Origin: Vibrio sp. Isolate32
GTDB taxonomy: Bacteria > Pseudomonadota > Gammaproteobacteria > Enterobacterales > Vibrionaceae
Assembly: GCF_022397955.1 (NCBI RefSeq)
Contig: NZ_JAKEUQ010000012.1
Location: 1-64,000, forward strand
DNA: 64,000 bases
Direction of reading: 5' to 3'
Shown: positions 46,127-55,866 of the stretch, piece after piece
Position numbering within the stretch: the stretch's first letter is position 1
Layout: every line of letters starts with the position of its first letter
Made by a program: the position numbers and the translations under genes
The notes under the pieces: generated by a model
The model's database searches: none
The model's input: only the letters and a program-made list of their open reading frames with translations
Told to the model about the DNA's origin: nothing

Positions 46127-47056
46127 GTGCTGAAATCTCATCGCCATAGCTGCTACGGCATAGCTGCCATTTTACTTTGGAGCTGCTTAATTGCGTTGTC
46201 TCGTAGCGTGTCAGAGCAATTAGGTCCAATTGGCGGCGCAGCTAGCCTTTATACAGTGAGTTCACTGTTTTTGGTTTGCGTAATGGGGTTGCCTAGGCTG
46301 AAGCGCTTCTCAAAGTCTTATTTGTTGATTGGTGGCGCGCTGTTTGTCTGCTACGAGATCTTTCTGGCCTTGGCGTTAGGCATGGCAAATAACCGACATC
46401 AAGCTTTAGAGATGGCGGTTATCAATTACCTTTGGCCTGCACTGACAGTATTGTTTGCGGTATTACTCAGCGATAAAAAGATAAATTGGCTGGTGTACCC
46501 AAGTATCTTTTTAGCTTTCTTTGGTGTGGCTTGGAGCATCAGTGGCGACCAAGGCCTCTCTGTTGAACAGATTGCGGCAAATATCGCGACTAACCCTAAA
46601 ACTTATTCGATGGCGTTCTTCGGCGCGATTATTTGGGCGGTTTACTGTAATTACACTCAGAAAGTTGCGAAAGGGCAGAATGCGATAGTGTTGTTCTTTA
46701 TCGCTACAGCGATCACCTTGTGGATCAAATACGCATTGAGCAGCGAAACCGGTATGGTAATGACGAGCAGTGCCGCGATTGATTTGGCTCTGGCTGGCGT
46801 GTGTATGGGCGCGGGTTACGCGCTTTGGAATACCGCAATATTGGGAGGCAACATGGTCTTTCTCGCGACTATGTCTTATTTCACGCCAATTTTTGCGACC
46901 TTACTCTCTTCTATGATTTTAGGTTTAACCTTGACCATCACGTTTTGGCAGGGGGTGTGTATGGTGACGATTGGGTCACTGGCTTGCTGGTGGGTTACAA
47001 GAGAGAAAAAGCCGACGGTTAAGGCGTCGGCTTCTGAAGAGATTCAATCTCAATAG
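46127..47056 (+). CDS. yddG: YddG-like aromatic amino acid exporter (DMT family)
   Basis: A 309-aa inner membrane protein with ten predicted helices in two EamA halves. N-terminal HSCYGIAAILLWSCLIALSR and the ALEMAVINYLWPALTVLFAV segment resemble YddG, which exports aromatic amino acids; substrate is from family. GTG start after AGAAGGAAGAAGC. The last codons contain a hairpin (AAGCCGACG with CGTCGGCTT, 47009-47033) without a T-run. Confidence 0.88.
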   Translation: MLKSHRHSCYGIAAILLWSCLIALSRSVSEQLGPIGGAASLYTVSSLFLVCVMGLPRLKRFSKSYLLIGGALFVCYEIFLALALGMANNRHQALEMAVINYLWPALTVLFAVLLSDKKINWLVYPSIFLAFFGVAWSISGDQGLSVEQIAANIATNPKTYSMAFFGAIIWAVYCNYTQKVAKGQNAIVLFFIATAITLWIKYALSSETGMVMTSSAAIDLALAGVCMGAGYALWNTAILGGNMVFLATMSYFTPIFATLLSSMILGLTLTITFWQGVCMVTIGSLACWWVTREKKPTVKASASEEIQSQ

Positions 47057-47091
47057 CAATTGTGTTCATCTACCGATTGCTAGGGTGAGAA

Positions 47092-47988
47092 TTAGCTCGC
47101 GATGTTGAGGTTCAGTTGAAGCTCATATGGCATCTTAGACAGGCGTCGCTTTAGTTGGCGGCGTGTACGTTCAATATCATCGACCGCAATCGCTTGTTGG
47201 TCGTTGGTATGAATATCAACGTTGATTCTTAGCTCAGGACCAACCTTAGTCACACCGATTAGCTCCAAATCTTGTTCTGCTTCTTTGTCTACCGCGACAA
47301 CGTTCTTATCTACCGCGTCACAAATTTCTTTGTTTGCCGACATCATTAGTAGCTCACGCATAGCTTCTCTTAGCATATCGAACGGTACTTTGATGAAGTA
47401 GAAAGACATCAGCAACATCATCATTGGGTCTGCATACACAGCGTATTTTGCGAACGGCGAGAATGTCATTGACCAAGCCACGACGAAACCTGCTGTTACT
47501 GCGACACTCAACAGTGTATCCATTTGCCACTGCTTAGATTCAGCTTGAATCAAGCCAGATGAAATGCTCTTACTCTTCTTAGCGATATACCACCACGCAT
47601 AACCACAGCCCAATACGTTAAAAATACCAAACAGAGTTGCGATAGAAGCATCAACTTCACGACCGCCTGTCATCAAAGCGCCAATCGCTGAATACAGTGA
47701 ATAACCAACCACAAGTAAAATGACAGCGGCTTTAATCGTGATGACGATAGGCTCAATGATCGCACGACCAAACGGGAATTCACGATCAGAAGGGCGGTTA
47801 ATGTATTTTGAGGCAGCTAGTGACAATAAAGTTAACAGTAAGCTAATAAGAGAGTAGACACCGTCAAATACTATGACCAGAGAGCCAACGAGAAGACCCA
47901 ACACCAATCCGCCAATAGCGAAGCCTGATGCTAAAAGGGCTGAGAACAATAGAACTCGATTTTCGTTTTGGCTTTTCCTGTCACACAT
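47092..47988 (-). CDS. Cation diffusion facilitator family transporter
   Basis: A 298-aa protein with six membrane helices then a cytoplasmic C-terminal domain. The first helices carry VIVFDGVYSLISLLLTLLSL, with Asp as a metal ligand, and DREFPFGRAIIEP replaces the common HPYGH-type motif. SKQWQMDTLLSVAVTAGFV corresponds to the helix V metal site. CDF proteins export zinc, iron or manganese; the changed motifs leave the metal open. The ATG at 47988 is preferred over a TTG four codons upstream because GGAAAA sits just before it. Confidence 0.88.
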   Translation of the reverse strand: MCDRKSQNENRVLLFSALLASGFAIGGLVLGLLVGSLVIVFDGVYSLISLLLTLLSLAASKYINRPSDREFPFGRAIIEPIVITIKAAVILLVVGYSLYSAIGALMTGGREVDASIATLFGIFNVLGCGYAWWYIAKKSKSISSGLIQAESKQWQMDTLLSVAVTAGFVVAWSMTFSPFAKYAVYADPMMMLLMSFYFIKVPFDMLREAMRELLMMSANKEICDAVDKNVVAVDKEAEQDLELIGVTKVGPELRINVDIHTNDQQAIAVDDIERTRRQLKRRLSKMPYELQLNLNIAS

Positions 47989-48272
47989 AATATTTTCCAA
48001 ATGTTTTTGATAATTTCATTGTTCTAATATTGAGCGAGATTTTCAAACTTTATCTGATGTTGTTTATATTACAGAACATAGTTTTTTATATTATTCATTT
48101 TAATTCAGTTGCTTACATGAAATTTTAGGTGTCAGTAAAATTGACGATGACTGTTTTCTCGGACTAGTGTGCAACTGAATCAAGATCGCTTATCATTAAT
48201 AAAACGCATCATTGAGCGGTGTTTTATAGCTCGGTGAAGGGCATTAGCGCTTGAGATAGTGGGAAAGAAAGG

Positions 48273-48629
48273 ATGGCAATGAAGTTTGATGGTATTAGCG
48301 ACAGCGATTTGTGGGCAATCGCTAACCCTATTATGGATAATTTGATGGAGGGCTCAACCAATGTTGATCATGCCCAACATTGCCGCGACTTTACTCAACG
48401 AATGAAGGACATAGTGACGCCTGAGTATTTAGAAAAGGTGTGTCATCATTATCAACACAGCAACGGCTTTTTTGCAGAGCGTGAACCTGTTGCGGTGTTT
48501 AGGCGTTCTGATTCCGTTGCTTTTATATGGAAGCAAGTGTACACCATTGCCAAAGGCGAATTCGTTGCTGAAATGGTGTTAGTTGAAGAAGACGGACTCT
48601 ATTTAGTTGACCACGTGATGGTCTTCTAA
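48273..48629 (+). CDS. Hypothetical protein, 118 aa
   Basis: A small soluble protein with no signal peptide. The N-terminal half is helical with a His/Cys-containing stretch (TNVDHAQHCRDF); the C-terminal half is beta-rich (PVAVFRRSDSVAFIWKQVYT, then FVAEMVLVEEDGLYLVDHVM). The pattern of long helix followed by a curved sheet is reminiscent of an NTF2/SnoaL-like fold, but I cannot assign it. Preceded by GAAAGAAAGGA. Ends 10 bp from a convergent LysR gene. Confidence 0.75.
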   Translation: MAMKFDGISDSDLWAIANPIMDNLMEGSTNVDHAQHCRDFTQRMKDIVTPEYLEKVCHHYQHSNGFFAEREPVAVFRRSDSVAFIWKQVYTIAKGEFVAEMVLVEEDGLYLVDHVMVF

Positions 48630-48639
48630 TAAGCGCTAG

Positions 48640-49518
48640 TTAGAAATCAAACAAGTAATCACTCAGCTGGTCCGCGAGCCAGTTCATACCTGGGTGTTCT
48701 GCCATCCCAGCAGCCGTAAACATGCAGTAATCTTCTTGAGTTAGGCCGTAGGTGTGCTTGATTACCGCTAATTCTTGCTCACGTAGCAAATGACGAATCA
48801 ACGGCTCTGGCATTACGCCCCATGCCTCTTCACGTAAAATCGTATCTAGCATAAAGTCAAAGCTAGAGAAACCAATGTAACGACGAGAGAAGGGCTCAAG
48901 CTCTGGATTATCTTTTTCGTTGAGATAAACCATGGTCGCTTGCATCGAATTTCTTAACACCTCGTCGGAGACGCGGCGCATTGCACTCAGGTCATGTCCT
49001 TTCTTACATACAGACATCATCCGAATCTTACCTAGCGGGTTATAGATGATTCGCGGGTCATCTACACGTTCGTAATCGACGCCGAATGCAAAATCAACTT
49101 GTTGAGTTTCAACGAGGTTGGCTAAGTCACCACTTGATGCAAGAACGAAGTTGAAAGAAGTGGAAGGGTACTTGTTATTCAGCGTGTGAGATAAATCTTG
49201 CCACATTTCATCGGGCAGAGAATCATCGCGAGCAATCCATATCTCGGCGTTGAACTCACCAGAAACATGGAGGCAGGTTTGTTTAATACGCGCAGCTGTC
49301 ACTAACATTCCTTCGCAATCTTTATAGATGGCTTTACCTGCTTCGGACAGCTCGACATGGTTGCCGCTACGTACGAAAAGTTCTACATCTAACTCTTTCT
49401 CCAAGGCTTTGATCGACATACTAAGCTTGGTTCGGTTGCATTCTAGCTGGCGAGCAGCTTCAGAGACTGATCCTAAATCAGCAACAGAACAGAAGGCTTG
49501 GACTTGAGATAGGTTCAT
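48640..49518 (-). CDS. LysR-family transcriptional regulator
   Basis: A 292-aa regulator. Helix-turn-helix at residues about 3-60 (AFCSVADLGSVSEAARQLEC and SMSIKALEKELDVELFVRSG). The C-terminal effector domain follows (FNFVLASSGDLANLVETQQV). Divergent from the methyltransferase gene, with 161 bp between starts, so it may control that gene; target and effector are unknown. Confidence 0.9.
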   Translation of the reverse strand: MNLSQVQAFCSVADLGSVSEAARQLECNRTKLSMSIKALEKELDVELFVRSGNHVELSEAGKAIYKDCEGMLVTAARIKQTCLHVSGEFNAEIWIARDDSLPDEMWQDLSHTLNNKYPSTSFNFVLASSGDLANLVETQQVDFAFGVDYERVDDPRIIYNPLGKIRMMSVCKKGHDLSAMRRVSDEVLRNSMQATMVYLNEKDNPELEPFSRRYIGFSSFDFMLDTILREEAWGVMPEPLIRHLLREQELAVIKHTYGLTQEDYCMFTAAGMAEHPGMNWLADQLSDYLFDF

Positions 49519-49679
49519 TTCATTTCCAGATTGAGCGGTTGTTGGTGCATATTATACGAATATTGTGCTGACTATCTTAGAAATAGTCCATCTTTGCATG
49601 ATAACTCTATGACGAATTGACTAATTTAGTTTACTCTGTGCAGGATCCGAACGTACAAGAAGTAAAGATGGAGGCCATG

Positions 49680-50261
49680 ATGGCGAAACAATGGGACGAG
49701 TACGCCGTTGATTGGGATAAAGATCCCGCGACCGCAGTATTCGCACAGTCCGTATTTGACCAGTTAACACAGCTCGTTGATTTAAACGGAACCCGTGTCC
49801 TTGATTTTGGTTGTGGTACAGGACTACTCAGCCAAAAAATATCTCCTTTAGCAAAAGAGATCATCGCACTCGACATGTCTGAAGGGATGATTGAAGAGCT
49901 AGACAAGAAAGAGCTATCCAACGTTGAACCGGTTGTTGATATTCTATCGCGCGGGCTTGCAGCGCAGCATCCAGCATTCCGAAATCAGTTCGACCTAGTG
50001 GTAGCGTCGTCGGTTTGTGGCTTTATCCCGAACCTACAAGACACAGTAAGCCTGATTTATACGCTACTCGAGGACGATGGTGCATTTGTTCACTGGGACT
50101 GGTGCTTAGAAAACGGCAGCGATGATTACGGCATAAGCCCTGAGCGTTCAGAGAACGTATTGAGTGCTGCTGGGTTTTCTGTTGTTGAAGTATCGACACC
50201 TTTCTCAGTTGATACTCCACAAGGCAAGCTAAAAGTGCTTATGGGCGTTGGGCGTAAGTAG
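49680..50261 (+). CDS. Class I SAM-dependent methyltransferase
   Basis: A 193-aa methyltransferase of the UbiE/type-11 kind. Motif I VLDFGCGTGLLSQKISP binds SAM; IIALDMSEGMIEEL is motif II; DLVVASSVCGFIPNLQDTVS covers the post-I region. The ATG at 49680 (MAKQWDEYAVDWDKD) has GGAGG five bases upstream, better than earlier in-frame starts (49617 TTG, 49668 ATG). Substrate unknown. Divergent from a LysR gene. Confidence 0.88.
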   Translation: MAKQWDEYAVDWDKDPATAVFAQSVFDQLTQLVDLNGTRVLDFGCGTGLLSQKISPLAKEIIALDMSEGMIEELDKKELSNVEPVVDILSRGLAAQHPAFRNQFDLVVASSVCGFIPNLQDTVSLIYTLLEDDGAFVHWDWCLENGSDDYGISPERSENVLSAAGFSVVEVSTPFSVDTPQGKLKVLMGVGRK

Positions 50262-50346
50262 TTCATTTGAAGCTTATGGCTCAGTGATTAGCGAAAACTA
50301 AAATCCAAAACACGTTTTAGCGAATAAAGTAAAACATAAATAACCG

Positions 50347-50389
50347 AACCCACATCAACGGCCTTAGTGCCAGTTATGTGGGTTTTCTA
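50347..50389 (+). terminator. Terminator after the methyltransferase gene
   Basis: AACCCACAT (50347-50355) pairs with ATGTGGGTT (50376-50384), extended by AACGGC with GCC-A-GTT inside, then TTTT. The rest of 50262-50562 holds no gene. Confidence 0.85.
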
Positions 50390-50562
50390 TTTCTAGTAAC
50401 CTCGATAACTTATGTTTTAAACGTGTGGTGTCAGGGTATTAGAAAATACTAATTACAAATATATCATTTCCATTTTGGAAATGTAGTCTTGCATAGATTT
50501 CATTAGTGGAAATCAAATCGTCAGATATAGAATAAGCCCATAACAATACTAAGGGTTTAATC

Positions 50563-52119
50563 ATGAGCCACCAATCTGCTTCTCCACAACTTTCAGAACA
50601 ACAACAGCGCTTTAGCAATATCATTTCAGATGCCAACCTGTCGCCAAAACAGAAATCGAGCTATCTTGCCTTAGAAGCTGAAGCGAGCCTACCGTACATG
50701 CCGGTAAGTCACGAAGTAGAACAAGCCTTACAACAAGGCGTGCTATGTGACATGTTTGAAGGTCACGCTCCATTTAAGCCGCGCTATGTGCTTCCTGACT
50801 ATTCTAAATACTTACATCAAGGCTCAAAGTATTTAGAGCTTAGCGCGGCAACTAATTTCGATGAAGCATTGAACATGCTTACCATCCTGTACCATCACGT
50901 CCCTTCGGTCACATCTATTCCGGTTTACTTAGGTCAGTTGGATGACGTGTTAATGCCTTTCGTTGGCGACCTAACAGAAGAGCAGGTTTATCAGAAGCTT
51001 AAGCTATTCTGGATCATGCTAGACCGCACACTGCCAGACGCGTTCATGCATGTGAATATCGGCCCAACAGACAACGTTATCTGCCGTACTATTTTACGAG
51101 TTGATGCTGAACTCAAGCAGATTGCGCCTAATCTTACTTTTATGTACGACCCAGCCGTAACACCTGATGATCTGCTGCGTCATGCTGCGAGCAATATTTG
51201 TGAATGCAGCAAGCCACACATCGCTAACTACCCAGCACACGCTGCGGCATACGGTGATAAGCGCTTTGGCATCGTTAGCTGTTACAACTCTCTGCCCCTA
51301 GCTGGTGGCTCAAACACGTTAGTACGTATGAACTTGAAACAAGTGGCGTTAAAGTCTGAAGACAGTGTCGATTTCCTACAGCAAGTGTTACCACACTACA
51401 GCGCTATCATGGTTGAGCTGATGAACGCTCGCAGCCGCTTCTTGCATGAAGAATCTAACTTCTTCGAAGGCTTCTTAACTAAAGAACGTTTGATCGAGGA
51501 AGATCGCTTTGCACCAATGTTCGGCATCTACGGTATGGCTGAAGCCGTGAATATCTTGATGGAGAAAGAGGGCAAAGCGGGGCGTTATGGTCATGACGAA
51601 CAAGCTAACCAACTTGGACATCGCATTTCAGAAAAACTGGCTGAGATCGTTGATCGTTCTGAAGTGAAATATGGTCTAGAAGGCAAGGCTTTATTGCATG
51701 CTCAAGGTGGTATCAGCCTAGATGAAGGTGTCACTCCAGGTGTGCGTATCCCTTATGGAACAGAACCAGATCCTGTCTCTTACGTTCGTGCGACTGCGGG
51801 TCATCATAAATTCTACACCTCAGGTATCAGTGACATTTTGACCATTGACGAAACCGTGAAGTCAAATCCTGAAGCCATGTTCAACCTGTGTAAGGGGGCG
51901 ATTCAAGCGGGTTACCGTGAGTTTACCGCTAACGTTGCATCAAACGACTTAGTTCGTGTGACAGGTTACATGATTAAGTTGTCTGACATCGCTAAATACG
52001 ACGAAGAAGGTTCGCGCACCAACACGACTTTCTTAGGAGCTGAAGCGGCGAAAAATACGGGCATCTTAGAGCGTAAACCTCGCGTGGCAAGCTTAGAGAT
52101 GTCGCCAACGTACGAATAA
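50563..52119 (+). CDS. yjjI: YjjI-family glycyl radical enzyme
   Basis: A 518-aa glycyl radical enzyme of the YjjI branch (DUF3029). The radical loop near the C-terminus is VRVTGYMIKLSDIA with Gly468. The active-site Cys is probably Cys240 in FGIVSCYNSLPLAGG. It needs oxygen-free conditions and activation by the SAM enzyme encoded 24 bp downstream. The substrate of YjjI is not established. Shorter than pyruvate formate-lyase (about 760 aa), as known for this branch. Confidence 0.92.
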   Translation: MSHQSASPQLSEQQQRFSNIISDANLSPKQKSSYLALEAEASLPYMPVSHEVEQALQQGVLCDMFEGHAPFKPRYVLPDYSKYLHQGSKYLELSAATNFDEALNMLTILYHHVPSVTSIPVYLGQLDDVLMPFVGDLTEEQVYQKLKLFWIMLDRTLPDAFMHVNIGPTDNVICRTILRVDAELKQIAPNLTFMYDPAVTPDDLLRHAASNICECSKPHIANYPAHAAAYGDKRFGIVSCYNSLPLAGGSNTLVRMNLKQVALKSEDSVDFLQQVLPHYSAIMVELMNARSRFLHEESNFFEGFLTKERLIEEDRFAPMFGIYGMAEAVNILMEKEGKAGRYGHDEQANQLGHRISEKLAEIVDRSEVKYGLEGKALLHAQGGISLDEGVTPGVRIPYGTEPDPVSYVRATAGHHKFYTSGISDILTIDETVKSNPEAMFNLCKGAIQAGYREFTANVASNDLVRVTGYMIKLSDIAKYDEEGSRTNTTFLGAEAAKNTGILERKPRVASLEMSPTYE

Positions 52120-52143
52120 CCTAGTACTCGAATCGCATTAACT

Positions 52144-53058
52144 ATGAAAATTTCTGATCTAACAACTCAAATGGCTAGGGTTAATAACAATAAGACAGAA
52201 AAACAAGCGAAGGTCAGCCGTGTGCTGACCTTTTCTTGTGTTGATGGACCGGGGAATCGGCTTGTACTGTTTCTGCAGGGGTGCAACTTCGACTGTATAA
52301 CCTGTCATAACCCTCATACCATCAATCACTGTAATCATTGCGGAGATTGCGTTAGTGGGTGCCCAAGCGGTGCTTTGAGTGCTATTGATGGCAAAGTGAT
52401 ATGGGATCCCGCGGCTTGCACCAATTGCGACCAGTGTATTGATGTTTGTGGTCACAAATCGAGTCCGAAAATTACCACGATGACGGTTTCAGAAGTACTA
52501 GAGCTTGTGAGACATAATCAGTTCTTCCTGAGTGGTATTACCGTTTCTGGTGGTGAAGCGACCATGCAGTTGCCGTTTATCATCGAACTGTTTCAAGTGA
52601 TTAAAAGTGATCCGCAGTTAGCGCATCTCACGTGCTTTATTGATAGTAATGGTTCGTTGTCACTGCAAGGGTGGGACAAGGTGTTGCCTTACCTTGATGG
52701 AGCGATGATTGACCTAAAATCCTGGCAATCAGAAACACACCAATGGCTGGTCGGCAGAGGAAACCATCGAGTGTTTGAGAGCATCAATTACTTAGCAGAT
52801 AAAGGTAAGTTGCATGAAGTTCGGTTGCTGCATATTCCGAACAAAAGTGATCTTGAAGATGAAATTGAACAGGTGGGGCGTTACTTAAAGACGCTACCAA
52901 GTGATGTTCGAATTCGACTGAATGCATTTCAGCACCATGGTGTAATTGGCAAAGCATTAGATTGGCCGAAATGCACCGAACAACAGATGCAGAGCTTTCA
53001 CGATAAGCTCTACACAATAGTTCAAAGACCGATGCAAACCCCTGAGGTTTATACTTAG
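52144..53058 (+). CDS. yjjW: YjjW-family glycyl radical enzyme activase
   Basis: A 304-aa radical SAM protein that would install the glycyl radical on YjjI. The cluster-binding motif CNFDCITC places the iron-sulfur ligands at Cys47, Cys51 and Cys54. Two further ferredoxin-like sets follow (CNHCGDCVSGCPSG and CTNCDQCIDVC), as in other glycyl radical activases. FSCVDGPGNRLVLFLQGC before the motif and ITVSGGEATMQ are typical activase features. Spaced 24 bp from yjjI; co-transcribed. Confidence 0.94.
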   Translation: MKISDLTTQMARVNNNKTEKQAKVSRVLTFSCVDGPGNRLVLFLQGCNFDCITCHNPHTINHCNHCGDCVSGCPSGALSAIDGKVIWDPAACTNCDQCIDVCGHKSSPKITTMTVSEVLELVRHNQFFLSGITVSGGEATMQLPFIIELFQVIKSDPQLAHLTCFIDSNGSLSLQGWDKVLPYLDGAMIDLKSWQSETHQWLVGRGNHRVFESINYLADKGKLHEVRLLHIPNKSDLEDEIEQVGRYLKTLPSDVRIRLNAFQHHGVIGKALDWPKCTEQQMQSFHDKLYTIVQRPMQTPEVYT

Positions 53059-53116
53059 TCTTTAAGTTTCTTAGGCGGTCAATCAGGCTTCAAAGAACGT
53101 AAAGTCTCTATAAATA

Positions 53117-54043
53117 TCAAGTCTCTAAAAACAGGTCACACAACCACTTGATCGCCTGATCATTCATGTTGGGCTTGTTCCACACTAAGCTATAGGCCAC
53201 CTTTCCGTAATCAAAAGGCAAGGGTTTGCTCACTAAGCCCTGAGCTTGCTTAGCATGCTTAACCCACTGTTTCGAACAAGTGAATAGGAAGGGGGTATGA
53301 TGACAAAGCACAGCTGCAGCCCCAAAGTCAGCGACTGAAATAGCCATCTCTCTAGGCTTGTGACGTTGCACTAAACTCTGTTCAAAGTAAGGCTGCGACA
53401 GTTCATTATCTAAAATCCCAATGTGCTTGTAATCTAGGTAGCCTTCCACCGTCAGTTCTTGCTGAGCAAGAGGGTGGTGTGCGCCCATCAAACAAACCAT
53501 CTCATCTGGAAGAATTGTTTCCCAAACTAGCTCTTTATTGTTTGTCGGTGGTTGGGATATATCATGAGGCAATAAGATCAAATTCACTTTGCCGCTAAGT
53601 AACGCATCGAAGCCGAGCTGTTGTTTCGAATAGATGTTGAGTTTGGCGTTTGGTGCGAGTTCAGTGGTGATTCTACTGATCTTTGAGGCGAAGACTTCAA
53701 AAGTACTCTCGCGCATAGAGAGTGAAAAGCTGCCTTGATACTCCTTTGGGGCAAAGCTCTTCTGATGCAACAACCCATTCATACTAGAAAGAATCGCGTG
53801 AACCGTTGGTGCGACTTGAAGCGCAAAGGGCGTTGGGATGAGCTTGGTACCATCTCGGTAGAACAGCCCGTCGTTGAGGATCTCACGAAGCTGAGACAGA
53901 GTTTTACTTACACTTGATGGGCTGACACATAGCTGCTCAGAGGTTTGAGTCACGCTATGGGTATTCAGCATTATATGTAGGGCAGTGAGGTGCTTAAGGC
54001 TCACTCTCGATAAGTGTAAGTAATCCATGTATGACTCATGCAT
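53117..54043 (-). CDS. LysR-family transcriptional regulator
   Basis: A 308-aa regulator. The DNA-binding part is about residues 10-75 (LKHLTALHIMLNTHSVTQTS, SVSKTLSQLREILNDGLFYR), with an effector domain beyond. It is encoded 60 bp after the HMG-CoA reductase stop on the same strand and convergent with yjjW. No target can be assigned; it may be read from the reductase promoter or its own. Confidence 0.88.
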   Translation of the reverse strand: MHESYMDYLHLSRVSLKHLTALHIMLNTHSVTQTSEQLCVSPSSVSKTLSQLREILNDGLFYRDGTKLIPTPFALQVAPTVHAILSSMNGLLHQKSFAPKEYQGSFSLSMRESTFEVFASKISRITTELAPNAKLNIYSKQQLGFDALLSGKVNLILLPHDISQPPTNNKELVWETILPDEMVCLMGAHHPLAQQELTVEGYLDYKHIGILDNELSQPYFEQSLVQRHKPREMAISVADFGAAAVLCHHTPFLFTCSKQWVKHAKQAQGLVSKPLPFDYGKVAYSLVWNKPNMNDQAIKWLCDLFLET

Positions 54044-54103
54044 TCAAATTGGCTTGTGATTTTGAATTTACATCAAAACCGAACAAGCCAAATTGGATAA
54101 AAG

Positions 54104-55366
54104 TTATTTACGAGCTAACTTATGGTGAGCTCGTGAAAAGTGGCCTGCGCAAAATGCGCCTACGATTGAAAGCTCACCTGCTAAACACAATGCAGCACAA
54201 ACCTCAGCTAAAGCTTGGGATTTGCCATTGCCGTGCAGGCCTAGCAAATCAAGACACGCTTTTTGGCTTGGAAGGCTTGTGCCACCACCAACAGTACCCA
54301 CCATTAGGTTAGGAAGCGTTACGCTTGCGTATAAGCCGCCTTCTTTGTTCAGTTCTATGCGAGTCATGCCAATAGCTGATTCTGCAACACACGCTGCGTC
54401 TTGTCCGCAAGCGATGTAAAGTGCAGCCAGTGCATTAGCGTAATGGGCATTGATACCTATAGTGCCGCTCAGAGCGCCGCCCACAGTGGTCATTTGACCA
54501 AACTGAACCATTTTCTCAGGCGTTGTGTGTAGATACTTAGCAACAAGTTCTGTTGGGATATTAACTTCAGCGGTTACCTTTTTGCCACGCACGCTGCGCA
54601 AGGTTTGGGTATTCGCTTTCTTATCGCCTGATAAGTTGCCATCAAGGAAGGCATGGTCAGGCTTAACTGGTGTGTGTTCTATGATGTACTCAAATACCGC
54701 ATTGGTCGCGATGGTCACCATATTCTGACCAGATGCATCTCCCGTAAGAAACTCAAACACCAAATAAACATGGTTACCTTCAATGTTGATATTGATGTCG
54801 GTAAGTTTGCCATGGGAAGTCGTCGATTCAGCTAAGGTTTTAAACTTCTCATACTGGGTTACTGCCCATGCCACAAACTGTCCAGCTTCTACTAAGCCTT
54901 GAAATGCAAAACCGGGAGTTCTTGTTACGCCTTCATTGAGCAACATTGCACTCGCGCCACCACAAGCACTAATGAGTTTAGAGCCTCGGTTATAAGACGC
55001 GACAAGTGCTGCCTCGGTTGTTGCCAGTGGGACTAGGTAATCACCTTGGGCAAATAGGCCATTAACGCGCAGTGGACCAGATATACCGACAGGCACTTTC
55101 ACTGTGCCAACGAAGTGCTCGATGTTTTTTTCATAGGCTTGCATCTGACTTTCGGTATGAGGGTCGAGTAGCTCTTGTTGTGATTCTGCGTTGTCGAGAG
55201 CTGTCCAACGGCGTGTCACATTCTTTTCTGTCAGGTAAGGGCTAGGTGTCAGCTTATTTACTGGCTTTTCAAAATGAGGCTGGAGTTTATTTTCTAATTC
55301 GTCTGCGGAGATATCGCCCCCTAAAATAGAAACATAGTCGCGGCGATGCAGATTTAGTTTTGGCAT
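54104..55366 (-). CDS. mvaA: Hydroxymethylglutaryl-CoA reductase
   Basis: A 420-aa HMG-CoA reductase. Substrate and cofactor motifs: TVKVPVGISGPLRVNG, ATTEAALVASYNRGSKLISA with the catalytic Glu, DASGQNMVTIATNA for NADP(H), TVGGGTSLPSQKACLDLLG, and the C-terminal catalytic His in CAGHFSRAHHK. It resembles the eukaryotic/archaeal class I soluble core rather than class II. It reduces HMG-CoA to mevalonate. No other mevalonate gene is in this window, and Vibrio makes isoprenoids by the DXP route, so the role here is unclear. Start chosen at MPKLNLHRRDYVS; the upstream extension has hydrophobic low-quality content. Confidence 0.92.
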   Translation of the reverse strand: MPKLNLHRRDYVSILGGDISADELENKLQPHFEKPVNKLTPSPYLTEKNVTRRWTALDNAESQQELLDPHTESQMQAYEKNIEHFVGTVKVPVGISGPLRVNGLFAQGDYLVPLATTEAALVASYNRGSKLISACGGASAMLLNEGVTRTPGFAFQGLVEAGQFVAWAVTQYEKFKTLAESTTSHGKLTDININIEGNHVYLVFEFLTGDASGQNMVTIATNAVFEYIIEHTPVKPDHAFLDGNLSGDKKANTQTLRSVRGKKVTAEVNIPTELVAKYLHTTPEKMVQFGQMTTVGGALSGTIGINAHYANALAALYIACGQDAACVAESAIGMTRIELNKEGGLYASVTLPNLMVGTVGGGTSLPSQKACLDLLGLHGNGKSQALAEVCAALCLAGELSIVGAFCAGHFSRAHHKLARK

Positions 55367-55527
55367 AAATAGTATGAAGTAAAGTTTGTGCAGCAAATTG
55401 GATTGCGCTGATTCTACCGAGTAATAAACCAGAAACAAGCGACAGATATAATGAGTTACAGTTTGTGTGTTTGTTGAAGCAAAAAGCAGCGAAGTTTCGC
55501 GAAATATAGGCTGTATTTTAGCTAAAT

Positions 55528-55866
55528 TTAGATATGAATGTCGAGAAGGCTACCGATGGCTTCGTTTTGGCGATCAACCACACTAGCTCCGACTCGGTTA
55601 TAGCTAGCACTTTGGGTTAATTTGATCATTGCATCGTTTGATGAAGAAGAGGGTTCTGAATCTTTGTATTTGAACGAAAGAGACTGTTCGGGTTCAACTT
55701 GATTAAAGCTGAGATCACTGCCTTTGAAAGCATCATCAGATTCAAGAGTATCTTTAGAGACTGGGGGATGCTCAGACGCTTGTTTGAGCTCGATCGCCGC
55801 TTCTTCAGCCATGTTGGCAGACTGCTGAATAATGGCGTAACCAGATTGAATACCAGATATCGACAT
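55528..55866 (-). CDS. Hypothetical protein, 112 aa
   Basis: The N-terminus MSISGIQSGYAIIQQSANMA is a helix with heptad-like Ile/Ala spacing, slightly like flagellar rod/hook protein starts. The rest is polar, Ser/Glu-rich and probably disordered. RBS AAAGGTTCTGCT precedes the ATG. No family assigned; conserved-looking start and good ribosome site support it being real. Confidence 0.68.
   Translation of the reverse strand: MSISGIQSGYAIIQQSANMAEEAAIELKQASEHPPVSKDTLESDDAFKGSDLSFNQVEPEQSLSFKYKDSEPSSSSNDAMIKLTQSASYNRVGASVVDRQNEAIGSLLDIHI

Noticed and set aside
47009..47033. AAGCCGACG/CGTCGGCTT hairpin as the yddG terminator
   Set aside because: It lies inside the last codons of yddG and has no T-run.
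54031..54312. 93-codon plus-strand frame across the LysR/HMG-CoA reductase junction
   Set aside because: Overlaps two well-supported minus-strand genes and has no motif.
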